Shown here: piece by piece, positions 45,511 through 53,379 of the stretch
Layout of the letters: every line of letters begins with the position of its first letter
Position numbering within the stretch: position 1 is the first letter of the stretch
Source: Marinobacter xestospongiae
GTDB lineage: Bacteria > Pseudomonadota > Gammaproteobacteria > Pseudomonadales > Oleiphilaceae
Direction of reading: 5' to 3'
Assembly: GCF_023156385.1 (NCBI RefSeq)
Contig: NZ_JAKZAK010000029.1
Coordinates: 1-64,000, forward strand
Length of the DNA: 64,000 nt
Notes under the pieces: model-generated
Seen by the model: only the letters and a program-made list of their open reading frames with translations
Told to the model about the DNA's origin: nothing
Database searches by the model: none
Made by a program: the position numbers and the translations under genes

Positions 45511-46965
45511 TCAGCTTCGCCAGAAGGCGGGTGACAGCACCACCACCACACTCAGAATCTCCAGCCGGCCCAGCAGCATCCCGCCGCACAGTATCCACTT
45601 GGCCGCGTCCGGTATGGACGCGAAGTTCCCGGCCGGTCCAATCACACTGCCCAGGCCCGGCCCCACATTGGTCAGCGAGGTGAGCGCGCCGGAGAGACTG
45701 GTGGTGAAGTCCAGGTGCAGACTCGCCAGCGCCAGGGTGATCAGCATGAAGCAAAGCAGGAAAATGAAGGTGTAGGCGATCATTGAGGCGATGATTTCAT
45801 CACTGACGGCCCGACCATTGAAGTTGCGCGTCAGCACCGCCCGCGGGTGCAGCAACCGCATCAACTGCTCCCGCAGTACAATCAGCGACAGCTGGAAACG
45901 GAAGATTTTCATGCCACCGGAAGTGGAGCCGGAGCAGCCGCCGATAAACATCAGGAAGAAGAACAGCACGAACGAGAACGATCCCCAGGCCGCATAATCC
46001 TCCGAGGCATAGCCCGTGGTGGTCACCACCGAAGTCACATTGAACAGGGTCGAAATGTAGCCGGACGCCAGATCAAAGTCGTCGTTGATGTACCAGCGAT
46101 ACAGGGTAAGGAACAGGGGCACCAACAGCAGGATGGCAACAAACAGACGTACCTGCTGATCCCGCCATAACACGCCATGCTGGCCATGCATCTCACGTAC
46201 AAACAGGAAGAACGGCATGCCGCCAATCATCATGAAGAAGGTCGCTTCCAGCAGAATCAGGTCGGAATTGAACTTGCCCATCGACAGGTCAGAGGTGGAG
46301 TAGCCCCCCGTCGCAATGCTGGTCAGGCCATGGTTAAAGGCGTCAAACAGGCTCATCCCCGAGGCCCAATACGTCAGCACCGCCAGGATGGAGAACACCA
46401 CGTACACCAGCAACAGCCCGCGGCTCAGGGTTTTCATCCGCGGCAGCGCCTTGTCGGTCCACTCGGAGGATTCGGTGGCAAACAGCCGCATGCCGCCCAC
46501 TCGCAGGAACGGCAACACCGCCACGAACATGCCGATGATACCGATCCCCCCAATCCACTGCAGGATTGAGCGCCAGAGCAGCAGATCCTGATCCATGGTA
46601 TCCAGCCCGGTGAGCACCGTGGCACCAGTGGTGGTGATACCCGACGTCGACTCGAAAATGGCATCGGTCAGGGAAATACCGGCATTGTCACTGAGATAGA
46701 AGGGCAAGGAGGAGATCAGTGAGATAATGAGCCAACTGCTGACCGTCAGTACAAACATGTAGCGGGGCTTGAGATCCCTTGGCTTGCCATACGCAAGCAA
46801 AATACCCAGCACGCCGAGCGCAAACACCAAACCAGCCGATTCCGCGAAGGCGACGGCGTTGGGGGCATCGTTACCGAACAGCAGCAGGGGAGGCAACGTC
46901 ATGAAAATGCTCAGCAGCACAAACATCACGCTGATGATGAATATGACGGGATAGAGGTTTCTCAA
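45511..46965 (-). CDS. trkH: TrkH/KtrB-family potassium uptake protein
   Basis: The 484-aa membrane protein has four M1-P-M2 repeats with pore loops: STSGITTTGATVLTG, SIATGGYSTSD, VTSVVTTTGYASED and LTNVGPGLGSV. This is the TrkH/KtrB K+ channel-like subunit, which works with the cytosolic gating ring TrkA (not in this window). The selectivity-filter glycines are kept. It is important for K+ accumulation in salt stress. Its promoter must lie in the 108 bases shared with the divergent ACP phosphodiesterase gene. Confidence 0.95.
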   Translation of the reverse strand: MRNLYPVIFIISVMFVLLSIFMTLPPLLLFGNDAPNAVAFAESAGLVFALGVLGILLAYGKPRDLKPRYMFVLTVSSWLIISLISSLPFYLSDNAGISLTDAIFESTSGITTTGATVLTGLDTMDQDLLLWRSILQWIGGIGIIGMFVAVLPFLRVGGMRLFATESSEWTDKALPRMKTLSRGLLLVYVVFSILAVLTYWASGMSLFDAFNHGLTSIATGGYSTSDLSMGKFNSDLILLEATFFMMIGGMPFFLFVREMHGQHGVLWRDQQVRLFVAILLLVPLFLTLYRWYINDDFDLASGYISTLFNVTSVVTTTGYASEDYAAWGSFSFVLFFFLMFIGGCSGSTSGGMKIFRFQLSLIVLREQLMRLLHPRAVLTRNFNGRAVSDEIIASMIAYTFIFLLCFMLITLALASLHLDFTTSLSGALTSLTNVGPGLGSVIGPAGNFASIPDAAKWILCGGMLLGRLEILSVVVVLSPAFWRS

Positions 46966-47073
46966 GGGATGCCCTAATTGGCCAGCTTTAAGACGTGCGC
47001 CAGAATACCCTTGGCGCTACCCTTCTGCAATCACTCGCGAGCCCCGGAAACACAGCGCTCCAGGAGGACATAG

Positions 47074-47664
47074 TTGAACCACCTAGCTCACCTGTTCCTG
47101 TCTCCGCCCGACCAGCAGGCCCGCATCGGTAACCTGTTGGGCGATTTTGCCCGTGGCGTTGACCCGGACACACTGCCTGCACAGGTCCGTCTTGGCTGGC
47201 AACACCACCTGGCGGTGGATGCCTTTACCGATCGCCACCCGGAGGTGCTGGCCTGCAAGCGCTGTTTCTCGGCCCAGCGCCGCCGCTTTGCCGGCATCGC
47301 CTTGGATGTGCTGTTCGATCATTACCTGCTGCGGCACTGGGACAGGTTCTGCGACACGCCCTCCGAAGTTTTTATCCATGAGGTCTACCGGGACCTGGAA
47401 CGGGGCCGCTACCTGATGCCGGACACCATGGCCCGGACCACCGCCCGCATGGTCCAGCAGGACTGGTTCAATGCCTACCGGGACCTTGACCAGGTGGGCC
47501 TGGCACTGGACCGGATTGCCCAGCGTATTCGCTTCAGCAACCGTTTTGAGGGAATGATCGAGGAACTACGCCCCCTGGACGCCACTCTGGAAGCCCATTT
47601 CCTGGCATTCTTTCCCCAACTGCTGGCGTTCAGTCAGACGGCTGAGCCATCAGGTTTCCGGTAA
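47074..47664 (+). CDS. acpH: acyl carrier protein phosphodiesterase
   Basis: A 196-aa HD-like hydrolase: MNHLAHLFLSPPDQQARIGN, then LLGDFARG, HHLAVDAFTDRHPEV and LDVLFDHYLLRHW, the conserved metal-binding His/Asp set of AcpH. It removes 4'-phosphopantetheine from acyl carrier protein. The start codon is TTG, preceded by CCAGGAGGAC; the conserved N-terminus confirms it. The 3' end overlaps the convergent diguanylate cyclase by 35 bases. Confidence 0.9.
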   Translation: MNHLAHLFLSPPDQQARIGNLLGDFARGVDPDTLPAQVRLGWQHHLAVDAFTDRHPEVLACKRCFSAQRRRFAGIALDVLFDHYLLRHWDRFCDTPSEVFIHEVYRDLERGRYLMPDTMARTTARMVQQDWFNAYRDLDQVGLALDRIAQRIRFSNRFEGMIEELRPLDATLEAHFLAFFPQLLAFSQTAEPSGFR

Positions 47665-49435
47665 GCCGGTGGGCATTGTCCAGCGCCCGCTTCAGATCGC
47701 ACTCGCGATAGTTCACCACCCGGTTCCGGCCACTGGCCTTGGCGGTATAGAGGGCGTAGTCCGCGGCCACAAACAGGCAGTCAGTGTCTTCAAACTCGCC
47801 GGGATGCATGGTAGCAAAGCCAATACTCACGGTCAGGCTGAATCCAAACGCTGTTTCTTTCTCAATCGTGGCGCGAACCCGCTCGGTCAGCACCGCCGCC
47901 TCCTGGTCGGAAGTATCCGGCAGAATCAGCACAAACTCCTCGCCACCGTAGCGGCACACAGTGTTGGGCTTGCGTACGCGGTCCTTGAGCAGACTGGCCA
48001 CCATCTTCAGGGCGGCATCACCGCGGGAATGGCCACGGCTGTCGTTGAACGCCTTGAAGTGGTCAATGTCGATCACCGCCAGGGTCAGGGGGGCATCGGT
48101 CTGGCCAGCGCGGGCGTACTCCTGGGCAATCTGCTCGTTGAAGAAGCGGCGGTTCTTCAACTGGGTCAGGGCGTCGGTGAACGACTCGGTCTTGAGCTCA
48201 TTGAGCCGGCTGGCGACGGCCAGACTGAGCAGCACCATCTCCAGCAGCGAACCGATCTGGAAGGCGTTCTGGGTAAACGCGTTGTGGGGTAGCAGCCCAA
48301 ATGTCTTGGCCATGTAGATGTAGACGCCGATCAATAACGCAGAGAACGCAATCATGTAGTAGCGGGCGGTGCCTGTGCCCCGGGCCAACGCCATCAGCCC
48401 CAACACAAACATATGCACGCACGCGATGACGGTCAGCACCGCCAACGGCACAATCACCCAGCGATAACTCAGCAACAGTGAGATCAGCATCATCAGCGCC
48501 GACGCCCACTGGAGCACCACGGCGAACTGGTCCGCCCGGATCGACTGGGCACGGGTATTGAGGATGGTTCGGGTAAAGAGCACACCGCCGAACAGGGAGA
48601 TCGACAGCAAGACCAGCAGACTTTTGTTGGCAACCAGCGGCAGGTCCGGCAGCAGCAACTGAAAGGAGAGGCCGTTGTGCAGCGACATGTAGAGGCCGTA
48701 GCTGGTCAGGTACACCAGATAATAGGCAAACGCCCGTTCCCGCACCGTCAGGAACATGAACAGGTTGTAGAACAGCAACACGATGAAGCCACCGTAGTAC
48801 ACCCCAAGGGCCAGATATTCCTTGGTGACCAGATTCATGAGATCAACCTGGCTGTGGGCGAACAAGCCGATGTTCATTGAGCCCTGAGACTCGAACCTCA
48901 GATAGTAGGTGGACTCACTTTGAGGGGGCAGGGTGACCGGAAACAGGAACAGACGGTGTTCCACCGGCCGCAGGTGAAACGGGCGCATATCGCCGGTAGA
49001 CACCAGTTGCCAGTGTTTGTCCGAGGCCGGCGCCCAGAAGTCCAAATGGTCAATCAGTGGGTAATCCTGGCGGATGAACAGACGCTTGGGTTGATCACTG
49101 GGATTGGCAAGGGTGAACTTGACCCACCAGGCAGCTTCCGTAAACCCGAAGTTGGCCGAGCGCTCACCCAGGGGCGAGAAGCTGTCCAGCGTCCGGCCCA
49201 GCCGCACCTGCTCAAAGGTGTACCGGCGTTCCGGGTCTTCCAGTAGCGATAAGGCCGATGCCAGATCAATCCGTTGCTGATCCTCGATAACCACCGGGGC
49301 CCCAGGTGTATGGGGCTCTGTGGTGACGTCATCCGCCACCACCATCGAAGCCAGCATCATCAATAGCATCGTCAATGCCGTACTCAGCGGCCATTGGCGG
49401 TCGGATCGGTTGTTGTGTCGTTGATCCGCGTCCAT
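47630..49435 (-). CDS. 7TMR-DISM diguanylate cyclase
   Basis: A 601-aa sensor: signal-like N-terminal helix, a periplasmic 7TMR-DISM extracellular-2 domain (about 50-190, FIRQDYPLIDHLDFWAP), seven transmembrane helices (about 205-405), then a GGDEF domain with GGEEF in the active site (RYGGEEFVLILP). It makes c-di-GMP from GTP. The I-site reads RKPN rather than RxxD, so product feedback inhibition is probably missing. The periplasmic domain likely binds a carbohydrate-type ligand, as in related proteins. No operon partner. Confidence 0.92.
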   Translation of the reverse strand: MDADQRHNNRSDRQWPLSTALTMLLMMLASMVVADDVTTEPHTPGAPVVIEDQQRIDLASALSLLEDPERRYTFEQVRLGRTLDSFSPLGERSANFGFTEAAWWVKFTLANPSDQPKRLFIRQDYPLIDHLDFWAPASDKHWQLVSTGDMRPFHLRPVEHRLFLFPVTLPPQSESTYYLRFESQGSMNIGLFAHSQVDLMNLVTKEYLALGVYYGGFIVLLFYNLFMFLTVRERAFAYYLVYLTSYGLYMSLHNGLSFQLLLPDLPLVANKSLLVLLSISLFGGVLFTRTILNTRAQSIRADQFAVVLQWASALMMLISLLLSYRWVIVPLAVLTVIACVHMFVLGLMALARGTGTARYYMIAFSALLIGVYIYMAKTFGLLPHNAFTQNAFQIGSLLEMVLLSLAVASRLNELKTESFTDALTQLKNRRFFNEQIAQEYARAGQTDAPLTLAVIDIDHFKAFNDSRGHSRGDAALKMVASLLKDRVRKPNTVCRYGGEEFVLILPDTSDQEAAVLTERVRATIEKETAFGFSLTVSIGFATMHPGEFEDTDCLFVAADYALYTAKASGRNRVVNYRECDLKRALDNAHRLTGNLMAQPSD

Positions 49436-49667
49436 CTCGTCTCTGCCGTATCCCTTCTGGAACCGATGCCGCCAGAAAGCCGCACCCGAGTTTTGATTGT
49501 TGTTACTTACGGAGCCTCTGATTGACTCCGAATCGCCTCTGGCAAGGGCCGTAACGCCGCAGATGCAGCCCTCAGAGCGTGCCCTAAACGGATCAGTCTA
49601 GCCACCTTTGGAGGTATTTTGTAGCAAACAGAACCGTCTCCGAAGGCCCATCTTCTCACTTCGAGCC

Positions 49668-49723
49668 CTTCACCTTGAATTCTTCACCTTGAATTCTTCA
49701 CCTGGAGCTCTTCACCTCGAACT
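49668..49723. repeat. 14-bp tandem repeat, four units, across a stop codon
   Basis: Four units of 14 bases: CTTCACCTTGAATT twice (49668-49681, 49682-49695), CTTCACCTGGAGCT (49696-49709) and CTTCACCTCGAACT (49710-49723). The third contains the stop of the DUF2914 gene (49698), so the C-terminal codons of that protein are made of repeat sequence. Confidence 0.9.
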
Positions 49724-50654
49724 CCGCCTCGGCGAGGACGTCCCCGGCTTCCGTGACCACTTCAACTCGCCATTGCCCGGTCATGTCACGGTTGATGAAC
49801 TTGCCCGAGGAGGCACGCATCGCATCGGAGAAAGGCATGATCCGCACGCGGGCGACCCGGTCGCCCTCTCGATACCAGTCATGGAAATGCAGCTGACCAT
49901 TCAGGTTGCGGGTCTCGGTGAACAGATAAACCCGCATCAGGCCGTCGGCGTTCATCGGCAGCACCGCCGGTATCGCCTCGGTCGGCTCCTTGTTGTCCAG
50001 AGCCAAGGTCAGGCGGGCCCGGACAATATGGTCCGACAGCAGAGTAACCGTGGAAGGTGCCTGGTCGTTCCGGCCAATCTCCGGCGCCGTCGCCACGGCG
50101 GACTGAGCTTCGGCTTCGGCTTCGGCTTCGGCTTCGGCTTCGGCTTCGGCTTCGGCTTCGGCTTCGGCTTCGGACGCATTGTCATCCAGGGAGTCGTGTT
50201 CCACCAGTGGCGGCGTCACTGTTTTTTCAGTCGCTGTACCTTCAGCCACTGCTTCTTCAGTCACTGCCTCTTCAGAGTCCGGCTCGGACGGGGGTGCCGC
50301 GGCCGCAACTGGCCGTTCCGCCGCCGGTTTCGGCGTTTCCGGCGGCGCTGCCACAGCAACCGGTTCTGGTTCAGCCTGCGCCACCGGGGCCGGGGTGCTC
50401 TCGCTTTTGCCTGGCCGGGCCGGTGCTGGATAGATCAGGTGCATGATCCCCCAGGTCACAAGGGCAACCACCACAACCAGCAGAGCGATTGCTCCGAGTA
50501 TTCGCTCCCAGTGATAGACCACATAGTCCTGGGCGTTGGAGCCGGACTTGCTGGAACGGATCGTTGCGCTGCCAGAATGGCGAGGTTGCGGTTGAGTCTG
50601 GGCTTCGTCTTGCCGTGTCATTGGGGGATTGGGTCCTGAGTCTCGTTGGATCAT
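49698..50654 (-). CDS. DUF2914 membrane protein with (Glu-Ala)11 linker
   Basis: The 318-aa protein has a cytoplasmic N-terminal tail, one transmembrane helix (ERILGAIALLVVVVALVTWGIMHLIY, in outline), a Pro/Ala/Glu-rich linker with eleven Glu-Ala pairs in a row, and a C-terminal DUF2914 domain (about 210-318, HFHDWYREGDRVARVRI and MTGQWRVEVVTEAGDVLAEAEF). DUF2914 resembles small beta-sandwich ligand domains of unknown function; it should sit in the periplasm. Start is this ATG or the one eleven codons on (50621). The linker is encoded by a hexanucleotide repeat. Confidence 0.85.
   Translation of the reverse strand: MIQRDSGPNPPMTRQDEAQTQPQPRHSGSATIRSSKSGSNAQDYVVYHWERILGAIALLVVVVALVTWGIMHLIYPAPARPGKSESTPAPVAQAEPEPVAVAAPPETPKPAAERPVAAAAPPSEPDSEEAVTEEAVAEGTATEKTVTPPLVEHDSLDDNASEAEAEAEAEAEAEAEAEAEAEAQSAVATAPEIGRNDQAPSTVTLLSDHIVRARLTLALDNKEPTEAIPAVLPMNADGLMRVYLFTETRNLNGQLHFHDWYREGDRVARVRIMPFSDAMRASSGKFINRDMTGQWRVEVVTEAGDVLAEAEFEVKSSR
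50107..50172. repeat. hexanucleotide microsatellite, 11 copies of GCTTCG
   Basis: Eleven perfect head-to-tail copies of GCTTCG (66 bp), read on the minus strand as Glu-Ala codons in the DUF2914 gene. Six-base units keep the frame, so copy changes alter linker length without knocking out the gene. Confidence 0.95.
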
Positions 50655-50837
50655 GATTGGGTGAGGATTAGAACATATGTACCACCAGCGGCTCAGTGCC
50701 GCCGTTAACGCTTTGGGAATCCGGCGCGCTGAAATGGCCGTAACGGCTGAACATTGACGGCAAGGGGTTGAGTGCTAATCTTTTGTCGAGCCTGCGCTTT
50801 TCATGTCTGGCACAGGCGCTTGGTCAGGGAAGAGCGA

Positions 50838-51389
50838 TTGATTAAACATCTCCCCCTTTGGCAACCCGCCAGCCTGCTCCTGCTGGTCAGTGCGTTAGCG
50901 GTGGTTTTTCAGACCCACGCGCAGGCTTCCGTACGCTCGGAATATGAGCTCAAGGCGGCGTTCCTCTACAACTTCACCCGCTTCGTCAGCTGGCAACTGA
51001 GCCCTGATGATGCGGAGACGGACCTGAACCTCTGTGTGTTTGGCGACGATCCGTTCGGGGAATTGCTCGCCCCGATCGAGGGACGCTCCGCTCAGGGTCG
51101 CACAATTTACCTCAAATACCCATCCCAACTTGTTGATATGAATGACTGTAGCGTTGTTTTTGTCAGCCAGTCTGAGGCTCGAAGACTGCCCCAGTTGATA
51201 ACCGCAGCAGGCGAAAGTGATCAGCTCACGGTGAGCGATATACCGGATTTCGCGCGCCAGGGTGGCGTTATCGGCTACGTTCAGCAAGGCAACGTCATCC
51301 GTTTCGAAATCAACCTTCGGGCTGCCGAGGCATCGAATCTGACCGTCGATTCCCGACTGCTGGAACTGGCTGTGAGAGTAATCCAATGA
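50838..51389 (+). CDS. YfiR-family periplasmic protein
   Basis: The 183-aa protein has a signal peptide (LWQPASLLLLVSALAVVF...HAQA) and the YfiR/DUF4154 domain: SEYELKAAFLYNFTRFVSW, LNLCVFGDDPFGELL, and GVIGYVQQGNVIRFEINL. YfiR binds and silences the diguanylate cyclase YfiN/TpbB in Pseudomonas. Here the next gene encodes a histidine kinase instead, with a 4-base start/stop overlap, so it most likely controls that kinase. I use TTG at 50838 after a GGAAGAG site; a GTG 22 codons upstream is also possible. Confidence 0.85.
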   Translation: MIKHLPLWQPASLLLLVSALAVVFQTHAQASVRSEYELKAAFLYNFTRFVSWQLSPDDAETDLNLCVFGDDPFGELLAPIEGRSAQGRTIYLKYPSQLVDMNDCSVVFVSQSEARRLPQLITAAGESDQLTVSDIPDFARQGGVIGYVQQGNVIRFEINLRAAEASNLTVDSRLLELAVRVIQ

Positions 51390-52840
51390 GTCTCAGCTGG
51401 CATTGGCGCGACTGGCCATTGAAGGCAAAACTGCTGTTCCTGACGCTCTCCACCAGCGCCCTGGGCATTGCGCTTGTCTGTTTCAGCCTGGCAACGCTGG
51501 AAAGCCGCAACTATCGCAACCAGATGGCCTCGGAGCTGGATACCATCGCCTCCATTCTCGCCGAACAATCCGCCGCTGCGGTGCTGTTCGAGGACCGGGG
51601 ACAGCTCAACAACATTCTCAAGAGTCTGCAGCGCATCGACACCATTCAGCTGGGCTGTATCTACGACACCGCGGGCAATCTGCTCAGCGAGTTGGCGCAG
51701 ACCAGCAACGCCGGTTCCTGTCCCGATCTCGCCATGCCGCAGCGCCTTGGCTTTACTGACGATCACTACCAGCTGCTGGCCCCCATCACCGTGGACGATG
51801 ACACCATCGGCCAGCTGTTCCTGAAGTGCCACCTGGAGGTTCTGGATCACCACATCCGCACCTTCGCCCTGGCGGCACTGGGCATCGGTCTGGTCATTCT
51901 GGTGTTCGTTGCCATTGTTGCCATTCGCCTGCAGCGGGTGATTGCCCAGCCGATTCTCGCGCTGTCGGACACGGCCGGCCAGATCACCCAGGCCCACGAC
52001 TACTCGCTGCGGGCGCCGGTCGCCGGCAACGACGAACTGGGCCAGCTCGGCAAGGTGTTCAATGAGATGATTGGCACCATTGAAAGCCAGAACCGCCGTA
52101 TCCTCAACAGCCAGCGGGAACTGGAGCGCACCGTAGAAGAACGGACCGCCGAGCTGAGCCTGGCCAACCGTGAACTGGAGGCCTTCAGCTACTCCGTTTC
52201 CCACGACCTGCGCCAGCCGCTGCGGGCAATCGACGGTTTCTCCCAGGCCATGCAGGAGGACTGCGCGGGCCAACTGGACCAGACCGCCCGGGACTACCTC
52301 AGCCGGGTCCGCTCGGCCGCCGTCAGAATGGGGCATCTGATCGACGGCCTGCTGATCCTCTCCCGGGTCAGCCGCCAACCACTGAACTATGAGACCGTGG
52401 ACATCAGTGCGATGACGTCCGAAATCTGCCGGGAACTTGTTGAAATGAATGGAGATCCGCCGACCAGAATCGATATCCAGCCGGACATCCGGGTTGGGGG
52501 AGACAGCCGTCTGCTCAGGATTGCGTTCCAGAACCTGCTGGAGAACGCCTGGAAGTACTCTGCCAAGAAGCCGGAGCGACGCATCGAGATCACCGCCGAA
52601 CCCGGCCAGCATGCCATTACCATTTCCATCCGTGATAACGGCGCTGGCTTCGACATGAAGTACGCCGAGAAACTCTTCACGGCCTTCAACCGGCTACATA
52701 GCCCGGCGGAGTTTGCCGGCACCGGTATTGGTCTGGCCACGGTGTATCGGGTCATCCGGCGCCATCATGGCAACGTTTCGGCGCATTCTGTGCTGGGAGA
52801 GAGCGCCACGTTCCATGTCAATTTGCCACTCCCGGCTTAG
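51386..52840 (+). CDS. sensor histidine kinase with CHASE8-like sensor
   Basis: A 484-aa kinase: transmembrane helix (LLFLTLSTSALGIALVCFSL), CHASE8-like periplasmic part (about 38-155), second helix (about 160-181), HAMP (182-235), coiled coil, HisKA with SVSHDLRQPLR (phospho-acceptor His273), and an HATPase domain with LLENAWKYS, DNGAGFD and GTGIGLATV. It is translationally coupled to the YfiR gene and 62 bases before a response-regulator gene, forming a sensory operon. The ligand reaches it through YfiR and/or its own sensor. Confidence 0.9.
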   Translation: MSLSWHWRDWPLKAKLLFLTLSTSALGIALVCFSLATLESRNYRNQMASELDTIASILAEQSAAAVLFEDRGQLNNILKSLQRIDTIQLGCIYDTAGNLLSELAQTSNAGSCPDLAMPQRLGFTDDHYQLLAPITVDDDTIGQLFLKCHLEVLDHHIRTFALAALGIGLVILVFVAIVAIRLQRVIAQPILALSDTAGQITQAHDYSLRAPVAGNDELGQLGKVFNEMIGTIESQNRRILNSQRELERTVEERTAELSLANRELEAFSYSVSHDLRQPLRAIDGFSQAMQEDCAGQLDQTARDYLSRVRSAAVRMGHLIDGLLILSRVSRQPLNYETVDISAMTSEICRELVEMNGDPPTRIDIQPDIRVGGDSRLLRIAFQNLLENAWKYSAKKPERRIEITAEPGQHAITISIRDNGAGFDMKYAEKLFTAFNRLHSPAEFAGTGIGLATVYRVIRRHHGNVSAHSVLGESATFHVNLPLPA

Positions 52841-52902
52841 GCGAACTATGCTCGAAGAGGTGAGTACGTCGTCTCTCTAGCCAGATAAGGACACTCTCGG
52901 GC

Positions 52903-53379
52903 ATGGATGAATACTCGATCCTGGTGGTAGAAGACAATCCCGATGATCAGGTTCTGACCGTACGGGCCCTGAAACAGGCCAGCAACGGCAGCGAGATCAT
53001 CGTTCTTGAGGATGGCCAACAGGCCATCGACTTCCTTTTTGGTCCCAACAGCGACCCAGACGCTGTGCTCAGGCTTGGCGTGGTTTTAATGGACATCAAG
53101 CTGCCACGGGTCAACGGCCTTGAAGTCCTGCGCACCATCCGTGCCGAGCCCACAACCAACTGGCTGCCCGTGGTTATGGTGACGTCGTCGGACGAACCCG
53201 GGGAGCAGATTGAGGCCTACCGTCTCGGCGCCAACAGCTACGTCAGAAAACCCGTTGATTTTTCGGAGTTCACCAACCACATGCGGATTCTGGCCAGCTA
53301 CTGGCTGCAGGTGAATCGCCTGCCACCACCGGAACTGGTGCCGAAAACGCCACAAACGAAAGGTATCTTCAGTGGCTGA
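52903..53379 (+). CDS. single-domain response regulator
   Basis: The 158-aa protein is a REC domain with the acidic pair in VVEDNPDD, phospho-acceptor Asp64 (VLMDIKLPR), switch Thr/Ser (MVTSSDEPG) and Lys116-type lysine (YVRKPVDF), plus a short helical tail and no output domain. It resembles the Rcp1-like regulators paired with phytochrome-type kinases. It probably receives phosphate from the kinase upstream and passes it on. Its stop overlaps the next gene by 8 bases. Confidence 0.92.
   Translation: MDEYSILVVEDNPDDQVLTVRALKQASNGSEIIVLEDGQQAIDFLFGPNSDPDAVLRLGVVLMDIKLPRVNGLEVLRTIRAEPTTNWLPVVMVTSSDEPGEQIEAYRLGANSYVRKPVDFSEFTNHMRILASYWLQVNRLPPPELVPKTPQTKGIFSG

Noticed and set aside
47630-47664. 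Frameshift between acpH and the diguanylate cyclase gene
   Set aside because: The two genes are convergent and both C-termini look normal; a 35-base overlap is acceptable.
49608-50639. Long plus-strand frame with repeated Phe-Gly pairs, like an FG-repeat protein
   Set aside because: It is the antisense reading of the (Glu-Ala) repeat in the DUF2914 gene, whose transmembrane helix and domain are convincing.
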